Notes under the pieces: generated by a model
Told to the model about the DNA's origin: nothing
Seen by the model: the letters and a program-made list of their open reading frames with translations, nothing else
Database searches by the model: none
Translations under genes and position numbers: made by a program
Part shown: piece after piece, positions 1-13,485 of the stretch
Layout of the letters: every line of letters starts with the position of its first letter
Position numbering within the stretch: position 1 is the stretch's first letter
Origin: Saccoglossus kowalevskii
Lineage: Eukaryota; Hemichordata; Enteropneusta; Harrimaniidae
DNA: 13,485 nt
Assembly (NCBI RefSeq): GCF_000003605.2
Contig: NW_003107099.1
Span: 246,010-259,494 of the forward strand
Direction: 5' to 3'

Positions 1-419
1 AACATACACTCACTATAGAAATATCCCACCAATGTGTTCATTAACATACACTCACTATAGAAATATCCCACCAATGTGTTCATTAACATACACTCACTAT
101 AGAAATATCCCACCAATGTGTTCATTAACATACACTCACTATAGATATATCCCACCAATGTGTTCATTAACGTACACTCACTATAGATATATCCAACCAA
201 TGTGTTCATTAACATACACTCACTATAGATATATCCAACCAATGTGTTCATTAACATACACTCACTATAGAAATATCCCACCAATGTGTTCATTAACATA
301 CACTCACTATAGATATATCCAACCTATGTGTTCATTACATACACTCACTATAGATATATCCAACCAATGTGTTCATTAACATACACTCACTATAGATATA
401 TCCAACCAATGTGCTTATT
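1..419. repeat. 42-bp minisatellite, ten units
   Basis: Ten head-to-tail copies start at 1, 43, 85, 127, 169, 211, 253, 295, 337 and 378. Each unit begins AACATACACTCACTATAG and ends CCAATGTGTTCATT. All are 42 bp except the ninth, which has lost one A and is 41 bp. Units differ at a few fixed sites: AGAAATATCCCACC in units 1-3 and 7, AGATATATCCCACC in unit 4, and AGATATATCCAACC in units 5, 6, 8, 9 and 10. Unit 5 also has AACGTACAC, unit 8 has CCTATG, and unit 10 ends GTGCTTATT, marking the right boundary. The array reaches base 1, so its left end is outside the window. Because 42 is divisible by three, the plus strand stays open from 32 to 379 and would read as a 14-residue repeat (MCSLTYTHYRNIPP). 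The single-base loss in unit 9 shifts the frame without being compensated, so I treat that reading as incidental. Confidence 0.97.
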
Positions 420-3400
420 ATTATTGCTGGCAACAAAATGTCATTACGAATAAAGTTTCTATTAAGCCGCAAAAAATAGTCAAATTGGATCCCATCCAAA
501 AGATTTGCGCGTATATTTTAGCTGTCTCTAATTATATAGACAATATCCTACTGTCTATAGACTTCTTGTATAAACTGTATTTAACCATATGTAGAAGTAT
601 AACATGTTTTCGACTGTATATAAATATATAAGTCACAGACAACTGGTTATTGCTGTATTCAACAGTTTATATAGACCACAAAAACACTTTATGTCATTGG
701 AACCTACTTAAATTCTGTTCATGTTTAAATACGTATAACTTATAACCTTTTTTTTTTAAATATTGTGATATTTGCGTGACATGGGAAAGAATGCTATAAT
801 GCGAAAGAAGAGCAACCAATACTGTATATCGTACAGTATCCTCAGAACTCTGTACGGTGACGTCACACTTTTATTTCATTTTTAAAGTCTCAAATGAAAA
901 TGAAAAATATATATATATAAACATTTAATATTTGAGTAGCGTTGTACATTAAGTTCTTAAGTCGCTGAATCAAACCTCGAGTACAAACGTGAGAAATTGA
1001 TGAATTATTATTCAACGATTTGTTTAATATGCTATACGCACGTTACTATAATTCACTGGCAATGGGCAATTGCAAGTCAGTAATAGTAATTAGTCACCAA
1101 GGAGATAAATTTCACCGCGATTTAATACAACTCTATCCTACTAATATGGTGCCATTAATGCAATGTGGTATCAGCTTTTAGACTCCCTGATGAAGCAATG
1201 CAATCCCAAAATGAACGCAAACAACAATCATCTTTCATTCACGACTGCCAGCATGAATGTTAATGACGTTAATTGTTGGACTAGTTCATTTGAAATGGAA
1301 TTTCTAAAATGTTAATTAGGAACTGCGATAATTAATGAATATCTGGTAACGTACTCGATCAAGGACACGTACTGATCGAATTACAATTAGTGTTACAAGA
1401 GGCCACACACATTTGCAGGTGGTTTACCGAAATTGTGCAGTTTTCGGTAAAAAGAAATGGATTTTAATCCTGCTAAACTTGTAATAGGTTACCAATGTGT
1501 ACCGATGAATGTTATACTGTGTTCTGTGGCAACATATTGAACCGTCACGGCGACACCCAGCTGGGGTACCTCGAGCTTTGATCGGTGTTGCTCATTGCAA
1601 GAAACGAGAAGATGTATAAATGCAACAACCGCATTCCCATAAATTACAACATGTGGTCAACGGTAAAGGCACTCCTGCTATGATAGCAACAACCATCTGT
1701 ACTATGTTATAAATTCAAACTCATCACAATGCGTATTATTGATTTAGTCAATACAATAATACCAAGGCCATTTTGACTGACTTCTAATTTACATCACAAT
1801 ATCCGACGAGTAGCCGTCTGTATTTACCGAATATGTAGGCTGAAAGTCATTTCAATATTATCTCATCTAACATAACGTTTCCGGAGGATAGAATCGTCCC
1901 AATTGGTGTGATATTAAAACTCCGGTAAAGGACGAGAGTTAGGAAGTTTCCAAGGCGCTTTTCACCGTCGCGTGAAGGCAGAACAAGGGTAAACTAAAAT
2001 TTTAACCTAGTTGAAAAAAATGTTGAATAAGTTCGATCGTCAGAACAATTCCAACAAAGGCGAGTCAAATAATTGGAAATTATATACAACGTAACGAACA
2101 AATAGACGTTACTGCGAGTCATTGAGAATAAAATGAAAACATTTAAGTAAGAGTGACACATCATCACTAATCGCGCTTAGTACTTCCCTTATGACGGGGT
2201 GTTTTAGTCCATTAGTAGATAGTCACGTGATACCCCATCTATGTCAATTTATATTAGGAATTACCCATTATTGTCTAATGTATCTAAATGAATGGAATAA
2301 TAAAACATTTAAATAAGTAATAAGGCGCTTAAAATGAAAACATAATTAAAATTACGTTGACAACACTTGAGTAATTCACATGATAAGAAGGTCCTGAAGC
2401 GGAGAGAATAAATAGAAATGATCAATTGGCTCAGTTTTCAAGTTATAATGATGGCCTGTATTCTGTCCTTATAGCGCCGCAGTCGTTTACACGCGTTGTC
2501 ACTTGACGCTTATGGCTCGTTAATTTTAAGAATTGTGCAGCAATATTTGTACGTACGAGTCCCCTCAAGGTCGATTGGCAACGTGCCAACTTACCGACTT
2601 ACTACTACCGCCAGTGTCATATCTGCGACAGTGCCGTTACGTTGTATTAGTCGATACACAATTTAACAAGTTGTTTAATACATGGATACAAAGTGTGTAC
2701 TTCTAATAATCGACTTACAACCACGTGATCAAAACGGTTGGACTAGAAATAAATCATACATATAATCTGCTGTGGTTTTTATTACAGCAGTACACTCAAT
2801 TTATTATACTATAATAATTCATTTTCATTACAATCGTCCTATTGCTACAGTAGTCACTACAATATACGTTAAACACTCATACAATGACATAAGTTACATT
2901 TCGTGACAATATGATAACCACAACACATATTTCATTATATACCTGGGGAAGTTTACTGGCTCAAAGGACTTTACAAGATTACACATTATTTTGGTATTAT
3001 CAGTTCGGGATAAGAAGACAAATTTTGCATAAGGAAATCAGCAGTAATTGATGGGTATATAATCAATTTCGTCATAATACTGTGGAAACATATGATACAA
3101 TAATGGTATACGTTTTTGACACTATTTTACTTGCGTGGAAAATATAGACCATGTCCCACATTCAATATCACAATTTTAACTAACAACATTTCGAAATCGA
3201 AAGTTGTTCAGCTCGGAAAAATACTTCAGTGCTGGCGTAACGCTGTGTAGTTAAATTAAAATAAATAAAATCCATGTTTCCATGGCGATGAATGACTATT
3301 TCCTCCCCAGAACTGATTGGTACAATCTCTACACTAACATATCAAGAAAAATAGGTTCGTAAAACAAATCTCCTTATATTGTAGCACTTTTGTGAATAAA

Positions 3401-4703
3401 TAGATGTATATTAAAATCACATTTATTCGGGTATTTTTTAAAAAAATAGGAAATTAGGATGACGTGCGTTATCAGTTCTCTAATACCTGAATTAGTATTG
3501 CACATGCCCGCTCACGTGACGATGGTTTTAATCACTTTGCTACCGACAACATATAAAGCTCGGTGACATTTTATTGAGATTAATGTTTCGCTCGGTTTTC
3601 CAATCTAAATATTATTGCTTATCAACTACGTCTGAAAAAATACCACTCCGACTTAGTCCCTGACATTTAAATTCAACACTGGGAAACATGTGATTAAAAA
3701 AAAAAGTCGATCTTGGTATATCGACTGTAGCGTATAAAAGGATTCTAAATCGCACATCGGTACCACCATGTTGTTCAATCTCGGTGACCGCGGTTAGTTT
3801 GCTTTTAGCTGTGAGGGAATTCGAGAACACTGCATTGTGATAATTCCCGCCGAATTCCAAAAACATTGTTGTGGAGTTTTTGTCATAATACAGTGAAAAA
3901 ATATAATATGCTGTTTAATTGGATATTTAATTTATTAAATAAATAATGGAGAGAATAACAAGCGAAACGAAACAAATAAAAAAAATCTATTATTATTTAA
4001 AATTTTGAAGTTCGCAGATCCAAATCTCAGCCTCGATGGGGATACCCATGTTATTTATTCGTGAGTAGTAAGAAAGAAAAAAATGACCTTTTGAAGACGA
4101 CACTAATGTGGTCTTTTAAATAAACAACTGAAATACGACAAGTATTAATCAGCGGGATACATAGCTTAAACTAGACTCTGCTGAAATAAATTACCCCGGG
4201 ATATTTGTTGTATTGTTGTATTTTTTTTGAAAAGTATTAATCGTATTTGCAATGTGTTTGCTGTAGCGGGACGTCCCCAGTATCTTTGAGGTACCAAGGC
4301 AAGCACCCGGGATCGTAACACATTAGTAGTTTAACGGTTAGTTCTTCTGTACAGAGTACACCGACCGTCTCACTTCTAGTAATTAATTCACTTTATTCAG
4401 AACTGTTACAATGAGTTTCTTGAATGTTCGTAATATGATAGGTAATTTTAGCCACATTAAGTTAATATAGTGTCTGATTTACATTTAGCGAGTGATGGCA
4501 GTACATTTTATAGGAGTAAGCCCCGTATGTAAGGAAAAAATAAGACACCACCGCGACGTCGCCCGGAAAACACCCCGATCGATATGTTGCGGATTGTTAT
4601 GTTCTTAACGATTGCGACAATGAGTAAATTGTACAAGAAAAAAAAAGCTTATTGCAAGGGTCACAAAATTCCTATCCTTGATTTTTGTTGAAATTGAAAT
4701 TAC
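420..4703. other. Non-coding, AT-rich; partly intron 1 of the gene at 4890-5168
   Basis: I see no recognisable protein, tRNA or rRNA here. Open frames are short and match no family; the longest (3612-3866, minus, 84 codons) has no recognisable motif. Since the receptor exon is on the minus strand and ends in a splice donor at 4889, transcription should continue leftward through this stretch, so much of it is probably first intron. I could not find a second exon. Small landmarks are the minisatellite edge at 419, a TGACGTCA palindrome at 858-865, a short TA run near 907-919, a hairpin at 1423-1451, and TCACGTGA E-box palindromes at 2223-2230 and 3512-3519. A short exon could be hidden here, because exons of 30-50 codons are hard to recognise by eye. 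Confidence 0.6.
1423..1451. other. 10-bp stem hairpin
   Basis: TTTACCGAAA (1423-1432) and TTTCGGTAAA (1442-1451) are perfect reverse complements separated by a 9-nt loop, TTGTGCAGT. No T-run follows that would suggest a terminator, and it is not the histone 3' stem-loop. Function is unknown; it may be chance or a remnant of a repeat end. Confidence 0.5.
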
Positions 4704-4704
4704 G

Positions 4705-4735
4705 ATTCATTGAATATTTCATTGATTCATTGAAT
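4705..4735. promoter_or_regulatory. Two identical 11-bp palindromes 20 bp apart
   Basis: ATTCATTGAAT (ATTCA-T-TGAAT) occurs at 4705-4715 and 4725-4735, and the base before each copy is also shared (G). The centres are 20 bp apart, about two helical turns, which would place both on the same face of DNA. They lie in the presumed first intron, about 155-185 bp beyond the splice donor. The sequence is seen directly. A role as a dimeric homeodomain or POU-type binding site is inference only, and an AT-rich duplication is the simple alternative. Confidence 0.3.
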
Positions 4736-4883
4736 CTGAGCACCGAGCATATCCGACAGATAATGAAAATCTCCCACGTTTATTTGCGTAGAAAATTGAT
4801 GATGATCTTCAAATGACCGTGATGCTAAACGATCTTGGTGTTTTGTGTTGTTAATTAGCTTACTTCGATTAGCAATTAAACTA

Positions 4884-4892
4884 CCTTACCTT
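4884..4892 (-). other. 5' splice site (donor) of coding exon 1
   Basis: On the minus strand the exon ends AAG (4892-4890) and the intron begins GTAAGG (4889-4884), a near-perfect match to the metazoan donor consensus MAG|GTRAGT. The exon ends on a complete codon (phase 0). Reading through gives only Val, Arg and then a TAG stop (4883-4881), as expected for intron. In GABA-B receptors the conserved Cys of the next segment (DSK-C in type 1, DTE-C in type 2) follows at this point, so the next exon should begin with a Cys codon. Confidence 0.8.
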
Positions 4893-5168
4893 AGTGTCAT
4901 AGAACTTCATTTTTAATCGGCACCCGCTCAGAACGTCACTGTCATTGTTGATATGTCGAAGAGCCAAGTTGATGGCTGGTTCCACACCCCTGGTGACGCC
5001 ACTCTCGGGCCCGTCTGACGTGAACGGAAACATAGCAGCGATATACAAGTCCACAACCGAGTCGGTATTGTTCTCAGGCAACGCAACTGAAACCGTCTTT
5101 ATCGGTAACGGCCATGAGAACTGCAGTGCCAGTAACAACATGGGAAGAGAACTACAGTGGAGCATCAT
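4890..5168 (-). CDS. First coding exon of a GABA-B-receptor-like class C GPCR (partial)
   Basis: The exon encodes 93 residues, from the first in-frame ATG (5168-5166) to the donor after Lys93. Residues 1-29 look like a signal peptide: a hydrophobic core around PMLLLALQF (9-17) and small residues Ser27 and Ala29 before a likely cut. Residues 41-93 match the start of the Venus-flytrap ligand-binding domain (ANF_receptor fold). The first beta strand is LYIAAMFPF (41-49), the first helix has the family pattern G-x-E-P-A-x-x-L-A-L-x-x-I-N (61-74), and the second strand is RLKMKFYDTK (84-93). Known type 1 subunits read LYIGALFP here and type 2 subunits have RGV-PAVELA and YDT, so this exon has traits of both. 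Sequons at Asn33 and Asn75 fit an extracellular face. The full receptor would be a seven-helix, G-protein-coupled plasma-membrane protein, usually a dimer, for GABA or another small ligand. The transmembrane exons are not in the window. Other ANF_receptor proteins, such as receptor guanylate cyclases, are less likely but possible. Confidence 0.7.
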
Positions 5169-5354
5169 CACGGAGTCACAGTTGAAACCCCGGAACCAGC
5201 CGCTTTGGACGAGACACAGAGTGGACTGAACCGTCCAGGCACGTGTATATACAAACAACTGTAGCGAACGAAGTTCCGCGCTTAGCAGTACTTGTTTCCA
5301 CTGTCGACTCCAAGTGCCTCTTAATTGGTGCTTATCGTACGTTTCATCGGTGAC
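5169..5354 (-). other. Probable 5' leader of the receptor exon, with a short upstream ORF
   Basis: The receptor frame stays open upstream to a TAG at 5357-5355, but there is no in-frame ATG in this interval, so the ATG at 5168-5166 is the first usable start; a second ATG follows directly at 5165-5163. The first ATG has G at -3 and the second has A at -3, both acceptable contexts. The only other minus-strand ATG is out of frame at 5347-5345 and opens an 8-codon uORF (MKRTISTN) that stops at 5321, about 150 nt before the main start. Whether it is in the mRNA depends on a transcription start I cannot place. Confidence 0.4.
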
Positions 5355-5357
5355 CTA

Positions 5358-5876
5358 GGAAAGAAAAATAAACCGCCGGTTTAAATAATAAAACTGCGTG
5401 AATTCCCAAAGGATTGTGGGTAGATGATGGTTCTGCACGAGAAATTTGCTTTAGTACAGCAGAGTGTACAGTATAAACAGATATTGCTGGTGTCATGAGT
5501 GGCATCATTTATATCTATGACGATATTAGTTCAGTCAGTCAGACACTTTTATCGAATTATCACCCAAAGTTAAAGTACTTTGATTACCACTGGGGGCGCG
5601 CTTCTCGAGGGACAGCCCATTCGAGTACTAGTATTGTATTCAAAACAATTAGCATATATAAATTAGTACCATTTTATTGTCTTAGTCTAGTGATCAGATT
5701 ATTACTACAAATCCACAGCAATGTATGTTAGATTGATACATAAGAATGCACGGGGTTTATTGATCTTTATTCAAAGTTGGGGCTTCAAAAAGTGATTTAC
5801 CCGTTTATGCCAATGATGTCTGCTAATATTATAGAAATATACAATTTCTAGGAAACAAATTCACTGATTAACCCCC
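5358..5876. other. Upstream flank of the receptor exon; no gene
   Basis: This segment lies 5' of the receptor exon on its strand, so it may hold a promoter or a 5' untranslated exon. A TATA-like stretch is present around 5654-5662 (CATATATAAATT on the plus strand), but AT-rich DNA makes it unremarkable. A plus-strand open frame at 5495-5731 resembles no protein I know. Confidence 0.4.
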
Positions 5877-5937
5877 GTTCGGACGCACTGTGTGTGCGTG
5901 CGTTCGTGCGTGCGTTCGTGCGTGCGTGCGTCCGAAC
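5877..5937. repeat. 12-bp inverted repeat enclosing a TGCG/TTCG microsatellite
   Basis: GTTCGGACGCAC (5877-5888) is the perfect reverse complement of GTGCGTCCGAAC (5926-5937). Between them is a 37-bp run of TG, TGCG and TTCG steps. The arms could fold as a hairpin or could be ends of a small mobile element. The region is strikingly CpG-rich compared with its AT-rich surroundings. A plus-strand frame through it (starting near 5890) is only the repeat read as Cys-Ala/Val-Arg and is not a gene. Confidence 0.9.
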
Positions 5938-5989
5938 CTACATTCAAACTTCACAATACATCATACATACTATTATATATATGCATATC

Positions 5990-6770
5990 ATTTTGTTGTA
6001 TCTGATTTAAATGGCCGAATGGCTGCCATTTTTCAAATGAAATCAAGCATTTCTGGCTTTTCGGAACCGGTTCTCGGGTGTTTTGCAGATGGATTTTGTT
6101 GAAACTTGGTACATACATTTGCACATTGTGTTTTTCAGATCGGATTCAAAACGGCCGACCGGTGGCCTATTTGTTTTAATCAATGCGGTTCTAGTTTCAT
6201 ATCTCTGACATGATTTGACTGATTTTGTTTAAATGTTATATATTCATTATACATCATGTAATAGATTTACAGATGTATTGGTTTGACCATCCGAATCAAA
6301 ATGGCCAAATGGTGGCCATTTTCTGCTAAAAATCATCACAAATTAACTGAAGCACTTCTGGCATTCAGGAACCGGGTTTTGGTTGTTTATGGATGGATTT
6401 CGTCCAACCTTGTTACATAAATTTGACATTATTGGTTCTTGATGCACGTCGTTTTGTTTTTCAGATCGGATTCAGAATGGCTGACTGGCGACCATTTTGT
6501 TTTAATGAATGCCATAGCTCAGACGTGCTTTGACTAATTATGTTTACATATCCATTATACATCTTGTCATACAGTAGTATTCAAAATGGCCGACTGGTGG
6601 CCACTTAGTTTTAATTATTGCTGTTCCAGAGCAATATCTCTCAATATGGACAAGTACTCTTTTGATGATCATATACAAGATGACTGAATGTCAACCACTT
6701 TAATATTAAAAAATCATCATAATCAAGCATCAGCTCCTGGATCCATATCTCTCACATGTTTATGTTCCAA
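5990..6770. repeat. Degenerate tandem repeat, about 290-326 bp period, with palindromic ATGGCC/GGCCAT cores
   Basis: Five clear cores and one decayed core are visible near 6009-6031, 6148-6172, 6298-6322, 6475-6499, 6583-6605 and 6678-6700. The best is a perfect hairpin: AAAATGGCCA (6298-6307) and TGGCCATTTT (6313-6322) with a 5-nt spacer. Two core types alternate. One is followed by AAATCA-type sequence and then TTCTGGC and GGAACCGG (6051/6356 and 6063/6368, both 305 bp apart). The other is preceded by CAGATCGGATTC (6136 and 6462, 326 bp apart) and followed by TTTTAAT. CATTATACATC recurs at 6245 and 6553 (308 bp apart). Divergence between units suggests an old array. This looks like the core of a non-autonomous transposon or a satellite; no transposase is present. 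Confidence 0.85.
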
Positions 6771-11997
<5,227 letters not shown>

Positions 11998-12025
11998 CAC
12001 TATCCAATGACTTAAGTGGATAGTG
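11998..12025. other. 9-bp stem hairpin
   Basis: CACTATCCA (11998-12006) and TGGATAGTG (12017-12025) are perfect reverse complements separated by 10 nt (ATGACTTAAG). There is no gene beside it and no T-tract. Function is unknown, and chance is possible in a window of this size. Confidence 0.45.
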
Positions 12026-12305
12026 ACATCTTAAGAGTTAATCAGCTCTAAAGGCATTCCCTTCAGTATAACAAAACACACTAAACCGTGTCACTTTATA
12101 CTCGTGTGTACTTTCAATGTTGCAGTTCTTCGTGGAAGGGCATAACAGGCGAATTGCGAAATTAAAACAAAACAACCATAAAGACATTGGTAATTATTAA
12201 GATTAACAATACATAATATATAATTATTCGACTGCACATCTTGTATTCAAAATTGTTAAACATTCTTAAAAGAAAAATGTTGTATATAATGTTCAAGCAC
12301 TCTCA

Positions 12306-12755
12306 TCACGGTTGAGTAACAATGTTCACAGACGTCACGTGGTCACACCGCGTCGTGTTCGACGTGCGACATATACAGCGCGTGTAAAATACATTGTTTA
12401 CAAATTCGACTGTTGCATGTTGCGCTTTAATACAATTAAATGGAGGTATAATAACTAAAAAATGTCGTAAACACCGAACAAACAAATTTGTAAACCAATA
12501 ATCAAAATAGCGGCCAAGTTGTACACATCGCATGCTGCCTTGAATGAAAGAAGTGTCGAGACACCGAACCATTGCAGTATTTTTCTTTAAAAAACAAAAC
12601 AAAAAACAATACACGGTATTTTTTTCATCGGCCCAGTAACTCGATTGTCTGACTATTGCACCCGTAGATATATAAATTAAATTATATAGATATACATTCA
12701 AAAGTTTGCCAACATTATGATTTAAAAAAAAACAGTAAGTAGACAATTTGAACAC
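12306..12755 (-). other. Unrecognised open frame, probably not a gene
   Basis: The minus strand is open from just after a TAG at 12767-12765 to a TGA at 12308-12306, about 150 codons. The frame has no ATG until 12572-12570, so an ATG-started product would be only 88 residues. The translation is rich in Cys, Phe and Tyr, with no repeated spacing, membrane segment or motif I can name. It is the longest open frame in the window, but its composition looks like translated AT-rich non-coding DNA. It could conceal an exon or a decayed repeat. Confidence 0.12.
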
Positions 12756-12767
12756 TGGGTGGCGCTA

Positions 12768-13283
12768 TACACGTTTGAGCGTGTTTTTGAGAATTGCGAA
12801 CAAATAATTCGCTACACAGATTAGATTGTCGAATGAATAGACGGAGTTGTCGCATTTACCACTGAATAGATTAGTAATTATATTATGAAAACTGAAAAAA
12901 ACCGATTGTTTTAGTTGGGGTGAAACATCTGCGGGCCACGCAAATCTGAAAGGAGCAGCATATAATGCAGACGCCTTAATAATGGCATTTTGTAAAATTT
13001 TAAAAATTTAATATAGGTAGGAGTTTACCTGACAGGTATTTTAATTAGTTAATTCGGCAACCAAGATGACCTCCCTTGTCCACAAAACTATATATTTTCG
13101 GAAAGCTTATTGTATGAATTTTAAAATGTTGTTAGTATTTTTTTATGGACACTGTAGTTTGAAATATGCACAAAAATGTGCTTTTTTTGGTCAAAAGTGA
13201 TTTAAAAAAAATTAGCTTCTAAACCATGCTTCTGTTTCCTGTCAAAATTGGTTTATGGGTACATCTGTTGGTATTCACTAAAA
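12768..13283. other. Non-coding, AT-rich; nothing recognised
   Basis: There are poly-A and poly-T tracts (for example near 13138-13144 and 13202-13210), no open frame of note and no repeat structure that I could support. Confidence 0.5.
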
Positions 13284-13427
13284 CGAAGGACCGCGAAGGA
13301 CCGAAGGACTTAAACGGGTGTAATGACTATAAAACGCTGATACGAATTACGTTGTTACACGTTGCATTTGTTCACAAATTATGCAGTAGCGATTAAATTT
13401 ACAAAAATAATAAAAAAGCGAAGGACC
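13284..13427. repeat. CGAAGGACC direct repeats
   Basis: Three near-contiguous copies lie at 13284-13292, 13294-13302 and 13302-13310 (the last ends in T), and a fourth exact copy is at 13419-13427 after about 110 bp of AT-rich sequence. A GCCGCCGCCG run follows at about 13452-13462. The context suggests part of a dispersed repeat that may continue past the right edge of the window. Confidence 0.55.
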
Positions 13428-13485
13428 ACAATTATATTACATGAGAGCACAGCGCCGCCGCCGACGAAGAACGATTGTGGTACCT

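Noticed and set aside
32-379. 115-codon repetitive protein
   Set aside because: It is only the 42-bp repeat read in one frame; unit 9 carries an uncompensated frameshift, and there is no other gene structure.
1-419. Each minisatellite unit contains ATACACTCACTATAG, one base short of the phage T7 promoter core
   Set aside because: A required base is missing, the element is a nuclear repeat, and no phage or vector sequence surrounds it; the likeness is chance amplified by repetition.
4651-4672. Possible second receptor exon starting Cys-Asp-Pro on the minus strand (from 4665)
   Set aside because: Careful translation gives CDPCNKLFFSCT and then unrelated residues with a nearby stop; there is no pyrimidine tract or properly placed AG acceptor.
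4945-5229. 94-codon open frame on the plus strand over the receptor exon
   Set aside because: It is the antisense shadow of the minus-strand exon, which has a signal peptide, a Venus-flytrap pattern and a good splice donor.
5169-5258. N-terminal extension of the receptor beginning near 5258
   Set aside because: The codon there is TTG, not ATG, and the extra residues would place about 30 non-hydrophobic residues before the signal peptide.
5890-6102. 70-codon plus-strand open frame
   Set aside because: It is a translation of the TGCG microsatellite and the adjoining palindromic repeat.

Overview
The window looks like nuclear DNA from an invertebrate animal. It is AT-rich by eye and gene-poor. 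It holds minisatellite, microsatellite and palindromic interspersed repeats, and its only convincing coding segment ends at a eukaryotic 5' splice site. There are no operons, no bacterial ribosome binding sites and no long open frames. The style of the repeats (palindromic cores around ATGGCC/GGCCAT, and a TGCG microsatellite framed by an inverted repeat) reminds me of bivalve or other lophotrochozoan genomes. That is an impression only; a lancelet, hemichordate or other marine invertebrate is not excluded.

Layout: (1) 1-419 is a minisatellite of ten 42-bp units that runs off the left edge. (2) 420-4880 has no recognisable gene. Since the coding exon lies on the minus strand and ends at 4890, at least the right part of this stretch should be first intron. 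It contains a 10-bp-stem hairpin (1423-1451), one full CRE palindrome (858-865) and a pair of identical palindromes 20 bp apart (4705-4735). (3) 4890-5168 (minus) is the first coding exon of a class C GPCR that resembles the GABA-B receptor, covering the signal peptide and the start of the Venus-flytrap domain. It ends in phase 0 at AAG|GTAAGG. Its 5' leader and possible promoter lie to the right, up to about 5876. (4) 5877-5937 is a perfect 12-bp inverted repeat enclosing a TGCG/TTCG microsatellite, followed at about 5990-6770 by a degenerate tandem repeat with palindromic cores; together they may be one non-autonomous mobile element. (5) 6771-8045 is non-coding with scattered CRE and inverted CCAAT motifs. 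(6) 8046-8168 is a perfect 41-unit TTA microsatellite. (7) 8169-13485 has no recognisable gene. It contains a short hairpin (11998-12025), one fairly long but unrecognised open frame (12306-12755, minus) and CGAAGGACC direct repeats near the right end.

No set of cooperating genes is visible. The single gene segment would encode the amino end of a secreted-side ligand-binding domain on a membrane receptor; its remaining exons must lie further left, beyond a long first intron. I did not find a convincing new biological system. The best leads are the composite repeat element and the possibly divergent GABA-B-like receptor.
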